Source of the DNA: Hyalella azteca
Lineage: Eukaryota > Arthropoda > Malacostraca > Amphipoda > Hyalellidae
Assembly (NCBI RefSeq): GCF_000764305.2
Contig: NW_025936579.1
Span: 64,769-128,768 of the forward strand
Length of the DNA stretch: 64,000 bases
Direction of reading: 5' to 3'
Shown here: positions 1 to 10,240 of the stretch, piece after piece
Position numbering within the stretch: the stretch's first letter is position 1
Layout of the letters: the number at the start of each line of letters is the position of its first letter
Position numbers and translations under genes: made by a program
The notes under the pieces: generated by a model
What the model was told of the DNA's origin: nothing
Databases searched by the model: none
What the model saw: the letters and a program-made list of their open reading frames with translations, nothing else

Positions 1-2700
1 AACCAAGTATGTAGCCGAATTTGGTCCCACAATTACTCGAGTTTTGAGCATCATTTGCGCATACGATAGATGTTGGAGTCGCACTCGTTCTGCTGCTTAT
101 ATGCTGCTAAATTGCTCCATTATCCAGCGTGTTGCATCGTTATATCAAGCCAATGAAATGTTTATTGTTCCATGCGTTACTACATCGATCGTCTGCTGTA
201 CCACATACATATTCTACGTGTTTCGTGTAAGTTGTTCTTCCTTCTCGATAGACTTGTCGGAATTATTCTGTGCATGTGTCGTAACTTCGAGTGAGGTTGT
301 AAGTATTTCTGAGTTCTCATTAAAATTCATGTAATGTTTGAAATAACTATCATGTACCTCATAATTGTCGTAATTGTTTTGATACCATAGTGCTACCTTT
401 GTATTCCCTGAATTCTTCCTTACACTTATCAATCTCCGTAACAGTTTAAATCAAAGCATGCATTTTGAAAAATTTTAAAGATCTCACTCGGCTAATTAAT
501 GCGTTGTTTTGAATGCTAAGTCTGTTTTTCACTCCAGCAAGAACCTCGCCTGCCGCCCATCCTTCTGCTTTTCTGGAGACTCTCACTGTGTGTTTTTGTG
601 ACCAATTCCGTCTTACGAAACTCCTGAATTTCTCTTTGGCTGATGAAGCTCTTGTTTTTCCTAAAGACTGCAACTTCCTGACGAGGCACTAGCGATATGA
701 AGAATTGCGACGGCCGCTAGAACATTGCTTCCATATTATTATTATTATTATTTCTGATGAAAACTCCCTAATTATTGTCGTATTTGATGCTGTGCATTTA
801 TATTTACTATGTTTCCCCATTGTCGTCACAGACAAAATTGTGCAATGTATTGTGCGATGCAAAACATGTAATGGATTGCAGTGACATGCAATCCCTTGTC
901 AATACAATAAGACGTAGTGAATTTCGAACCTTAATACTAGTTAAAAAACCGACTCATTGTTGTTATCAGAGGCTAGAATTTTTTATATGATTAAATGTTG
1001 CATCCCTAACCATCCGGAAATAAATAAATAATTTCCTTTATGCGAGCGTCTATAGCAGTGAACAACATATAAAAGATGACTCAGCTGCCGTGGCTTGCTG
1101 CGCTAAAGCTGATTTGCCGCAAGTTCATCCCCCGTGCGGAGCGACAATCCATGGAGGTAATTATTATGCGGGAATTTTAAGCTGGCAGTTGAGCGCTTTG
1201 TTTAAAATGTTAATGCGGGATCCTGACTTGCCTTCAGAGCGGTGGCTCTAATTAAGCCTGAGAGGCTCGTAGCGCTGATGCCTTCAGTGTTCCTCTCCTA
1301 CTTGATTGCCCTATTGAACATTTTTTATTGCTGAACTGTAATATTTAACTATATCGAAACTCTACTTTAGATCCCAACAAATTTTGAATTTGAATGGGTT
1401 CATTATTAATGAAAAGCGAATTTGTACCTACAGGCAGAGAATGAGGAATAATCATGAATGAGAAACAATGGTAAAATTGCTTCTTGATATATACCCTGAA
1501 AAATATTCTTCGTTATATGTGGGAAGAACGTTGATTTTTATGGTCTGTAAATATTTAGATCATTATTTTCTGTGAACCGTACTCGTACCTTCTAATAATT
1601 TTAGAAGTTACTAAATTTCAATTTTATTATTCAATTCTTGTTTTTGAGGCGGTAGAACTTAGAAGCGTTATTTTGAGTTTTTGTTGCGTAGAGCAGCTCT
1701 TTTCACTCGTCGGTGCTCAGGTGCACGTGGATTGGTATCGTGAGCACGAGATAGTTTAATATTGGTTGTAAACACCGTAGATTTTGTTCAAATCGGTTGT
1801 TCGTGCTCTTTGTCTCTTGATATATTTTCGTCTAGCAAGCAGCTAGATTTCTTGTTTCATACGTTTTAAAATTGCTCTAGAATGATCGCTAAATTTTATT
1901 GAACTTTAGAAAAATATTTAAGTTTAATTTTAATTTGATTGGAATTTTTAGAAGTGGAAGTTTTTCGTGTCATTTTAACAGTTTAAGTTTATGAGTTCAA
2001 TGTTCTTTAATTTGTTGTTATGTGTTAGCATTTTTCATGTTTAATTGTATTGAAACATCGGGAACGTCATCAATATGCTGGCTGCTGCCGTTTCTCTGAA
2101 TATTCGATAGCACCAATCACTGAATGGAACGTGAAATAGAAGTCACTTAAGCTGATCAGGCTACAGAGACTTTGTAGGCAATTTATTAGATTGTTATCCG
2201 CCAGTATTCTCAATCACGATACTGATTTACTGTCGCTCTTTGTTTGCATTGAATTTTGTTTGTAAATGTTTGTTGTTTAATTTTTTCAATCTTTTTTTTA
2301 CATTAATCAATTTATCAATCCTGTAAACTTTGCGCTGCGAAATTAACGAAAATGAATATTTGTGATTCACTATCAGCCCTGAGGATTTTCTAATAATGAG
2401 GAAAGAACATATTTGCCTTCTATCAGCAAATTTGTGTATAGAATGTGAAGCGGGAGAGTAACCATGGCACGATTCAACACTCTAAGCTTATAGCTTCAAC
2501 GTTAAGCTAAGTTTACGGATTGGATATATTAGGCACAGTAATAAAACTATCAATTGAAAAGTACGGCAATTACCTAACTTAGTGATTTTACTGCTTTGCC
2601 TCGCGAAATGCTAATGTGCAGTAACATACTGACCGTTAGTTCTAGAAAATTTTTTGTTTTTATTTTTCACTGGCTGAGCATTTTCCCTTTACGTGCATTG
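1..2700. other. AT-rich non-coding stretch with a GC-balanced island
   Basis: I see no convincing gene. Open frames are at most 96 codons and read like chance. A short ATT-run microsatellite lies near 737-752. Positions about 1065-1290 are less AT-rich than their surroundings and look like a possible conserved non-coding block, but only by composition. A TATAAAA at about 1069 has no good initiator downstream. Confidence 0.5.
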
Positions 2701-2835
2701 CCTCGTTAGTTAAGGATGAACTCCGTATAATCGTAAAGCTGATAACACTTACGACTTACGATAACATTTATTATAACACTTACGATAACACTTATTCCGT
2801 ATAACTTAAAGCTGATAACAGCTAAGAATTACTCG
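2700..2835. repeat. Degenerate local duplication (GATAACACTTACGA-type)
   Basis: The block CCGTATAA...AAAGCTGATAACA at about 2725 recurs at about 2796. Between the two lie several copies of ATAACACTTACGA. This is a small imperfect tandem duplication with no sign of coding. Confidence 0.6.
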
Positions 2836-4265
2836 ACTTCTAAAACGTTCTTGAATTTGCAATTTTGAAGCTAAATGCTCTTCTGTCTTTTAAATTGTTG
2901 TTCCCGTACTGCAAATTACTGCGCATGATACAGGTTTATAATTGATTATTCTAATCCCATGCTAATTTGGTCTGCAGCTGGCTGTTGCTCTTATCCATGT
3001 TAATGCTCCGACAGCTTAGCTTTTTCTAATGCATATCTCTAAGAATAAACATTGTTTGAATTTACTTCAAAGTCCGCAGCCTTTCTAAAATACTGCGGCG
3101 CAACTCTAATCCCCATTTGTCTAAGCTATTATGCAAATGTTGCAGTGTTCTGTTTAAACTCTTCATGGCTTATCTGTACCTTGCTACGTGACCTCGCAGA
3201 CATTTTTTCTTATGAATGCGAATTTTAAGATGGCGTCATCACCATCGCACTCGGCGCAGAAGTTATCTGGCCTGAGCACAGTTATGAGCGTTTGGTATCC
3301 TGCTTGGTATTCCTGTGGGCTGTGCAGGTTCAGAGCCTTAGTCCAAATTAATCAAGGAAAAAACTTGATTCAGGGCATTAATGGAAGGCGTGTATTAGAC
3401 ACCGGACTAAGCAGAGATGGTTGCTGAGAACAAACGAAAAAACGCTCAACCTGACGGATTTGAGCGAAGTTTGTTTTTGCTCGCTAATTTTCTTGCTTCG
3501 CGCGCGCATTCTGCGTGAATTGTCGTAGCTAATGATACGACGATGGTAACTTTTCACCTGGCATCTGAAGTTGATATAATGTAGATTAAACTTAATTAAC
3601 TATAGTAATAAACGATAATTTCAGTGAATTTTGATTGGAGTTGTAGTTGGTTGTGTAGAGTTGGCAATAACGAGCTTAGTGACGGTTACTGAATTGTATT
3701 GATTTATTTACGAAGTGAATTACGAAGTGAAAGTATTTCCATATGGCATTCATTGTTTAAGCTTTAGTAGGTACCTTTCCACATTTGGTTACTTAAGATT
3801 AAAGCTCGGTAACCTGGAGTTATGGTTGGCAACATGAATGGCAACTTTTGTCAGGTTATAACCTTTTCTGTATGTAGATTGCCGAAAAACTTCCACTTTT
3901 ATGGAGTTGCTGCGCTAGAATATTTTCTGAGCAGTTTTCTGAGTATTAAAATGAAGCCAATAACTAACTAGTCGACATTTCTGCACATCTAAATTATGAT
4001 GAAATTTCATTACCATCAACCATTGTGGTAAACAAGAAAACAACCACGTATACAAATTCGTATGTATGATTAACTCTAGGATGCTTGTTTGAGATGACGA
4101 TATTTTATTTAGATCTTTTTATTTCGAGTAACCAGATACATTTATTTGTCAGTATTTCCGTCCGCAGTGGCTGTAATGGCGCGTAATGGTTCTCTATCCG
4201 GCAATAACGAAGTTAACAAGGATAAATAATAACAACACATGGAAAGATTTAACCTATATTTTAAA
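2836..4265. other. Non-coding stretch, nothing recognised
   Basis: AT-rich with scattered GC-balanced patches, for example about 3060-3540. The only frame above 75 codons, at 3188-3427 on the plus strand, has no recognisable domain, and I do not call it a gene. Confidence 0.5.
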
Positions 4266-4267
4266 AA

Positions 4268-4405
4268 ATCCGACCCAGACCTAAGTACAGAAATTGAGCG
4301 GAGTTATCGCTATTAGCACGAAATAATACTTGAACAATAGTTCTGATGCAGACCTAAACACAGGAATAGGACAGAGTTATCGTCGATAGCAAGGTATGGT
4401 ACTGA
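4268..4405. repeat. Diverged tandem duplication, ~75-bp unit
   Basis: The segment around 4270-4330 (GACCCAGACCTAAGTACAG, then a GAGTTATCG motif) recurs at about 4343-4405 (GATGCAGACCTAAACACAG, then GAGTTATCG). The copies differ at many positions, so the duplication is old. Confidence 0.65.
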
Positions 4406-4611
4406 CTGCTCATTCTTTGCTAAAATACCCGCCTCTACAGAAATAATAGAACTGCCTAACTTGAGTTTTCCCAAACTAGTACATCATCGGGTTCGGGACT
4501 GAGACACCAGGGGGCAGAGGGCTGATTGACTTTTTAACTAGTTCCGCCTTAGTTATTGTTAATCGACGGCCTCGCGGGATCTGCGTGACTCCTTGGCTTA
4601 GCGTCCTCTTT

Positions 4612-4862
4612 TACTATGGCGAGAGTTGATAGAAGATTCTCTGAAGAATGTCGTGTGGTTGTCGATTTCTAACGCATCCGCTGTTGTATTGTCCGTGATC
4701 TTCGCTCCAGCGCAAATTGGTGTTTGCGGGTGTCTTCAGAATCCTGTCCGTGGTCCTGCGCTGCTGGTCACCAATCTTTCTTACTGCGGCGAGAGCTAAT
4801 AGAAGATTCTCTGAAAGATGTCGTGGCGTCGTTCACTTTCGTCATGTTTTCCTTGGCAGTTG
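4612..4862. repeat. Diverged tandem duplication, ~165-bp unit
   Basis: GATAGAAGATTCTCTGAAGA at about 4628 recurs as AATAGAAGATTCTCTGAAAG at about 4797. The flanking sequence (GGCGAGAG... and ATGTCGTG...) also matches. The two copies give rise to overlapping short reading frames with no domain I recognise. Confidence 0.7.
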
Positions 4863-6780
4863 CGTCTCGTACTTCAACACTACACTGACCACCAATTCGG
4901 TCACAACGTCAACTGCAGACTGCCTGGCTCACGACTGAATGCTGATTCACGCCCCGCTTCTTATTTACCCCGCAACCCGCAACGTAGCGGCGCTTTGATT
5001 TTACCCTAAACAACCAAGAGTTTTCCCCCATGAACAGGAACAACCACTTCGCCCTGTATCTTGCTATTTTCATTTTCCCCCAAGTCCTCTAATCCTAATC
5101 CTAATTCCTACTCTAATCATACACATCTAATCGGACACCTGCGAGTCCACGCCCCACCACGAACTGCCAGTTTTCGTTGAAGGCCAAGATTGACTTCCCT
5201 CAGCTTCGCCTCCGGCCGCATGGCCATTCCCTTATTATTCGCCCCAGCTGTAGAGCTGGATGAAGGGCGACATATCATAGCCCGCACAAACAACTTCTCT
5301 TCTACAAGGTGCAACTTAGCCAGCAAGTCGTGAAGGGCCAGCCAGTGATGGATCACTCGCAGTTGATGTCTTCAGTCCTTGGCCAATTGTCTGGTGTCAG
5401 ACATCGTCAATTGTATAGGCATGATACTCTGGCTTGCATTGTTGGATGGGAATGGTTAGAAAACTTTCATCGAGTAGGTTTATTTAAAAAATTTTAAATT
5501 ATGCTTTACCGCATTTTCGCCTAGAGTTAAACTGATTGTCTTTTCTGTAGTGTTATATTTTCCAGTGTCTCTACATCACAAACTGCTTATCTAGCAGCGG
5601 CTTCTTTCCGTTTCCTCGCACTGTTATTTGTGCTGCTGTTTTAGGCGTATACATGTCTAAGCAGTTATTCCTGTTACAGCATCTATTACAGGTTTGCAAC
5701 TGCTATTTCAGCGGCTGTTTGCCAAGTCCGTTTGTTTACGCCGGCTCGACGCACCCTCTCCATGGACTCGCAGAATTTACTGAGCTCTCATTGTCGATTC
5801 TCTTTGTGGCGCTACGAGGAAGTACGCCGCTTGGAATACGCTTCAAAAAACGTCATTAATGTACCCCTCATGTTGACATAAGCGCTCAGGCTTGTTGGCG
5901 CTCACTTCCTACAAGCTCCCAGCAATTTTTTCTCTCACGTCCATTGTCGACTTGCGGCCCAGCCTGAACTCCTTCAAAATTGAACCAAAGCTGTTCCGGC
6001 CAACAGTCTCACTGCTCAAGCCAATATAATTGTTATTATTATTTTATTATTAAAATTAACTCAAAATGAGTTCAGTATTGTTGTAAATTTTCACTGGTCG
6101 TCGCAATGGACAATCTTCGGCTACTATTCGAGCCAGACTAGAGGAGAGCGACAAAAGGAGCTGATTTGTATTATTCTTCGTATCATTGAGGGTTTTGATG
6201 CAGAAAAAATTTCTAGGCATTAAAATTTTTTTATTGCTTATAGTTTATATCAGGATATTTTTCAGTTTAGTGCGTGATTTTCTTGTGTTTTATGTTATAT
6301 ATGCATGAAAAGACTAAAATTGAAGAATATAATTGAGAATATTCTAGTTTATAAGAAAAAAATATTAAAACAAGAATTAGTTAGTGGAACATTTTATGCT
6401 ATGCATTTACACTGCAGTTCATCTTCACTTGGCTGAAAATTCGAGAGGAAGACTTTTATACTGTTGTATATTTACTCAATTGTTGAAATAATTCACAATT
6501 AACTTACTTATGTGTGCTACTACGAATCCCTGTCGTTGCCATGAATAAGCCAAACATGTTATTATAGAGGAGATCGCACTTGCTGTCAGTGCCATTCATA
6601 TGTATAAATAAGTCGTTGTGCCTAACATTATGAAGCAGGTATTGATGTTATGGTTGCTGAGACTTCCAGGTAATCCATCCTATCTCCAGTCAGTCGGTGT
6701 TGTTGTTAAAGAACACTAATATTGCTGATTCTACAGTTTCTAATCTATTCCTGTTGTTAGAGTTCAAAAACTAGTTATGA
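4863..6780. other. Non-coding stretch with a C/T-rich patch
   Basis: Positions 4950-5400 are relatively GC-rich and include a short CTAATC-rich run near 5090-5115. Open frames exist on both strands here (about 5117-5356 minus and 5309-5497 plus), but they overlap each other and match nothing I know. The remainder to 6780 is AT-rich without a recognisable feature. Confidence 0.45.
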
Positions 6781-6910
6781 TTGAAGGACCTTCTCACTCA
6801 TGCAAATTTTAAAAGCCCATCCACTGCCAGTGCAAGTGGTGGATCCACTGCCAGTGCATTACCAGTGCAAAATCCAAGCATTTTCGTTGATGTAACTTCG
6901 CCTGAAATTT

Positions 6911-7346
6911 GTTTAAATGCTAGCTGTGTACTTTTTGAATTGCAGCACGCCAAAAATATGTTTAAATGCTTGCTATGTACTTTTTGATTTGCAGCACTCC
7001 TACTGTAAAATACGTTTAAATGCTAGCTGTGTACTTTTTGAATTGCAGCACGCCAAAAATATGTTTAAATGCTAGCTATGTACTTTTTGATTTGCAGCAC
7101 GCCTAAAATACGTTTAAATGCTAGCTATGTACTTTTTGATTCGCAGCACGCCTAAAATACGTTTAAATGCTCGCTATGTACTTATTAATTGGCAGCACGC
7201 CTAAAATATGTTTAAATGCTAGCTATGTACTTTTTGATTTGCAGCACGCCTAAAATATGTTTAAATGCTCGCTATGTACTTTTTGATTTGCAGCACACCT
7301 AAAATATGTTTAAATGCTAGCTATGTACTTTTTGATTTGCAGCACC
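6911..7346. repeat. 49-bp minisatellite, nine copies
   Basis: Copies of GTTTAAATGCTAGCTATGTA followed by CTTTTTGATTTGCAGCACGC start at 6911, 6960, 7014, 7063, 7112, 7161, 7210, 7259 and 7308. All spacings are 49 bp except one of 54 bp. Most copies differ at a few positions. Every unit carries a pyrimidine-rich run ending in GCAG, which resembles a 3' splice site. Just upstream (about 6815-6875) is a smaller imperfect repeat of ATCCACTGCCAGTGCA. Confidence 0.95.
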
Positions 7347-7490
7347 TTTAGGAATACTTCCAAACATGAGCCACTGCACATGCCACATAACAAACAAGAA
7401 TTTGTAACTCCCACACCCGTTCATCCTGGCTACCTCTTAGAAACTCGTGAGTTCGGCTCAGCCCGCGTTTCATACGTCAGTACGAGTCAA

Positions 7491-8031
7491 TTAACCCTTT
7501 AGCGGGCAAGCATTGAAATATCCAGAAATTAAAATTTCAGAAACCATTTCAAGAAAGTAAGAAGTATTATACAATATATTTATTTAAATGAATTTTTGCA
7601 AATTTTGCCTATTGAAGGTTTAAATCGCACTTGAAGAATTCAATAAATGCGATCAATACACAAAATTTTTCTTTATAATTAAAATTCAGTTTATGCAAAT
7701 GAAAAATTAGAAACATAAAAATTTAAATTTAATTAAATTTAATCAAGTTGCCAAAATAAATAAAAATATATATTGATACTTCCAAATTTTGAAGAAAATG
7801 CGGAAAGAGCGTCAATTCCATTGTCCGAGTCAAAACCTTCATTTAAATTCTCATATTTCAATTGGTGGACTTTGCAGCTGGTGATGCTATAGATAGAACG
7901 ATGGTCAGATAATTAGTGATTGACTGAGGCATTATAAGGATGCCTCAAAAACAAACAGGAAGCCGTGGTGAGGCTTTTTGTGACGCGATTTTAAGTGATC
8001 ATATATGGTAACTTACCCGTGAAAGGGTTAA
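7491..8031. mobile_element. piggyBac-like non-autonomous element (TTAA-flanked MITE)
   Basis: The stretch is bounded by TTAA at 7491-7494 and TTAA at 8028-8031. Inside these lie terminal inverted repeats: CCCTTTAGCGGGCAAG on the left (7495-7510) and CCCTTTCACGGGTAAG, read from the opposite strand, on the right (8012-8027), matching at 13 of 16 bases. A TTAA target duplication with repeats that begin CCCTTT is characteristic of the piggyBac superfamily. The 533-bp interior is AT-rich and too short for a transposase, and I see no transposase motif, so it would need to have moved in trans. The TIR mismatches suggest an old insertion. Class assignment rests on the ends only. Confidence 0.75.
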
Positions 8032-9081
8032 TGATTGGAAAAAGATTCAGTCGTAGTGCGTTGCTCATTTTTCATTCAGAAAAACGATGTTGTAAAGGCA
8101 GCCTATGTCATTATAAGCACAACATCGACAGGTAAGCAAAATTCATAAAAAGTGATGAAAATAGGTGAGCGACTCTTAGAAGAAAATAACAATGAAGTAC
8201 CTATTTATTAAAAGCACTACAAACATGTTTTTCCAAAGGAACACGGAAGCAATATTGTTAGCTTTTTTCAATTTGGTTGAATTTATTTAATTCTCGACCA
8301 CACTTCCGGAACGAATTGTGTCCCAGATCCGATGTAGCTCGGTACAAGTCAAAAAGCCAAGATCGAGATAATGGAGTTTCATCAGCATTTATATTTACGA
8401 AGAAAAAAGATTTTAAATTTTCGTAAGTCATTAGGATCAGAGCGCTTTAATTAGTGAGGCTTCTCATTAAATTTCTCGTCGGAAGCTGAAGCGTCTTGAG
8501 GCTTCGTCCGAAGTAGAATAGCGAGGACTCTCCAGCCGCGGTATAGGACGCACTTGCCATTTTGTGCGCTTGGCAATGCGAATGAATAGAAAGATTGTAT
8601 CCGAAGATTTTCCTATTCTGAAACTGATATTGTGTTCTTTTTGAGGCTGATGATTATCTCGGGAAAAATTTTTTCACCTATTATAATTATTTTTGCGAGG
8701 AATTATTGATTTTGCGGGCTTTCTGTATTCATTGCCTCGAATTTAAATCATTGTTTGATAAAGAGTGAAGGGATTTTCTGAAAATAAAAATGAACTCATG
8801 CACTGTGTTTAGTGTTTTCTTTTAAGATGAATATATTCTTGATAAATTTATTTTAGTGAGCTATACTTTGAAAGTTTCGAGATTTATTTTTCCATCAGCC
8901 CTTATTTTGGTTAATGGAGCTTTATTTATATTTAATTATATACATATGTGTATTGAGTCTGTATAAACTTTTCAATGTTGCAATCACTCATTAGCAAATG
9001 CTCTGTTGTGGTAATAAATAATCCAAACTAGTGTTATAGAAAGCTTTTCTATTTTTTACAACACTTCTCTTTAACTTCTTC
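8032..9081. other. Non-coding stretch, nothing recognised
   Basis: AT-rich sequence with short open frames only. A GC-balanced patch at about 8500-8590 is the only visible compositional change. Confidence 0.45.
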
Positions 9082-9510
9082 TTGTTTGTTTGTTTGTTTG
9101 TTTGTTTGTCTCTTTGCTACAGATCTTATAATCGATATTTAACACACTGCTACCGGTCTAATCGATCTGAAAATTTGCACACTTTCGTAATGTTGGAAAC
9201 AATGCATGAATCAATTGACAAAATAAATAATTTTGAAAATATTAAAAATTTTATTTTTGATATTAAAAAAATTGAAAAAAATTGTCTGCTACATATCTTG
9301 TAATCAATATTTAACACACTTCTACCTGTCCAATCGATCTGAAATTTTGCATACTTGCGTAAAGTCGGAGACAATGCATGAATCAATTGACAGGATAAAT
9401 AATTTCGAAAATTTTAATTTTTTTTATTTTATAAATAAATTTTAAAAATTATTTTTTTTATATTTGATAATAAAATTAGAAATTCATTGTACATGTGTAG
9501 CATCGGAGAC
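9082..9510. repeat. (TTTG)n-associated repeat, two diverged tandem copies
   Basis: A (TTTG)n microsatellite at about 9084-9110 leads into a segment containing TTTAACACACTGCTACC, GATCTGAAAATTTGCA and CAATGCATGAATCAATTGAC. This segment recurs about 175 bp downstream (9290-9400) with scattered differences. The architecture of a GTTT run followed by a GATCTGAAATT motif is the same as in the nested palindrome at 29.7-31.7 kb. The ATGTGTAGCA-CGGA motif at about 9492 also resembles ATGTGTAGCAACGGA at about 29998. The two loci may carry related repeats. Confidence 0.7.
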
Positions 9511-10015
9511 ACTGGATTCTTTTGAAGTGTTGTCTTAAAAAGTAATTTTTAAACTCATATTATTCTCTTCACGAAACCCCAAGTATCTCTAACGTGAATT
9601 AGTGTATGTAAGTGTATGTGCCGCTGGCTTGTATATACTCCGTTTTTCCTGTAGCACCAGCTGTCCTGTATACTCCTTGCGTCAAGATGGAACTGGTGGA
9701 GTCATCCCGCTTAGTATTTTAGTGAAGCCTAAGACGTGCATGATGTCTTGTTCCGTCACTATCACAACATTTGCATGAATATTCTGTCACAGTCACATAG
9801 TCAGTTTCGGCCGCAGCGCATAACACAAGCCTCGAGACAGAATTTGCTATCTTTGAGGTTCGTCTTCATACCCCCAGGGATATGAAACTTTCATATGCTC
9901 TCAACATCAATAACATTTTCTGTTTAGAATTTTCAATAGCTGCGTCGGAAGCATCGTCAGTTAAATGGATTACTCGCATTTAAGATTCATGGATTACTTG
10001 CATTTAACACATTTG
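9511..10015. other. Non-coding stretch, nothing recognised
   Basis: No open frame, transposon end or repeat that I can support. Confidence 0.4.
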
Positions 10016-10017
10016 TT

Positions 10018-10240
10018 TGTCAAAACGTAGCGGTAAGAAGTGAGATGGTTACGCGAGAATCTTTATCAGACGAATCGTCTGTTTCCATGACGATGATGCC
10101 TTCGTTTATCATATCAAAGAGGTGAGAGGTGTGATGATTACGCTGCAAGCATCATTAGATGAATAAATGACGATGGTGCCTTTTCATGACGATGATGCTT
10201 TAGTTGTCATAACGTGGCGGCTTGATGTGAGTTAGATGGA
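10018..10240. repeat. Degenerate tandem repeat, ~90-bp unit
   Basis: A unit with GTCAAAACGTAGCGG..., GAGATGGTTACGC... and CATGACGATGATGCCTT is seen at 10018-10108. It repeats with heavy divergence at about 10109-10200 and starts again at about 10205 (GTCATAACGTGGCGG). An 82-codon minus-strand frame (10200-10448) begins beside it, but I recognise nothing in that frame. Confidence 0.55.

Noticed and set aside
1065..1110. TATAAAA as a promoter
   Set aside because: No initiator at the expected distance and no open frame or splice donor downstream.
5117..5497. Overlapping frames on both strands in a GC-balanced patch as a gene
   Set aside because: The two strands are equally open, nothing is recognisable, and no splice signals stand out.
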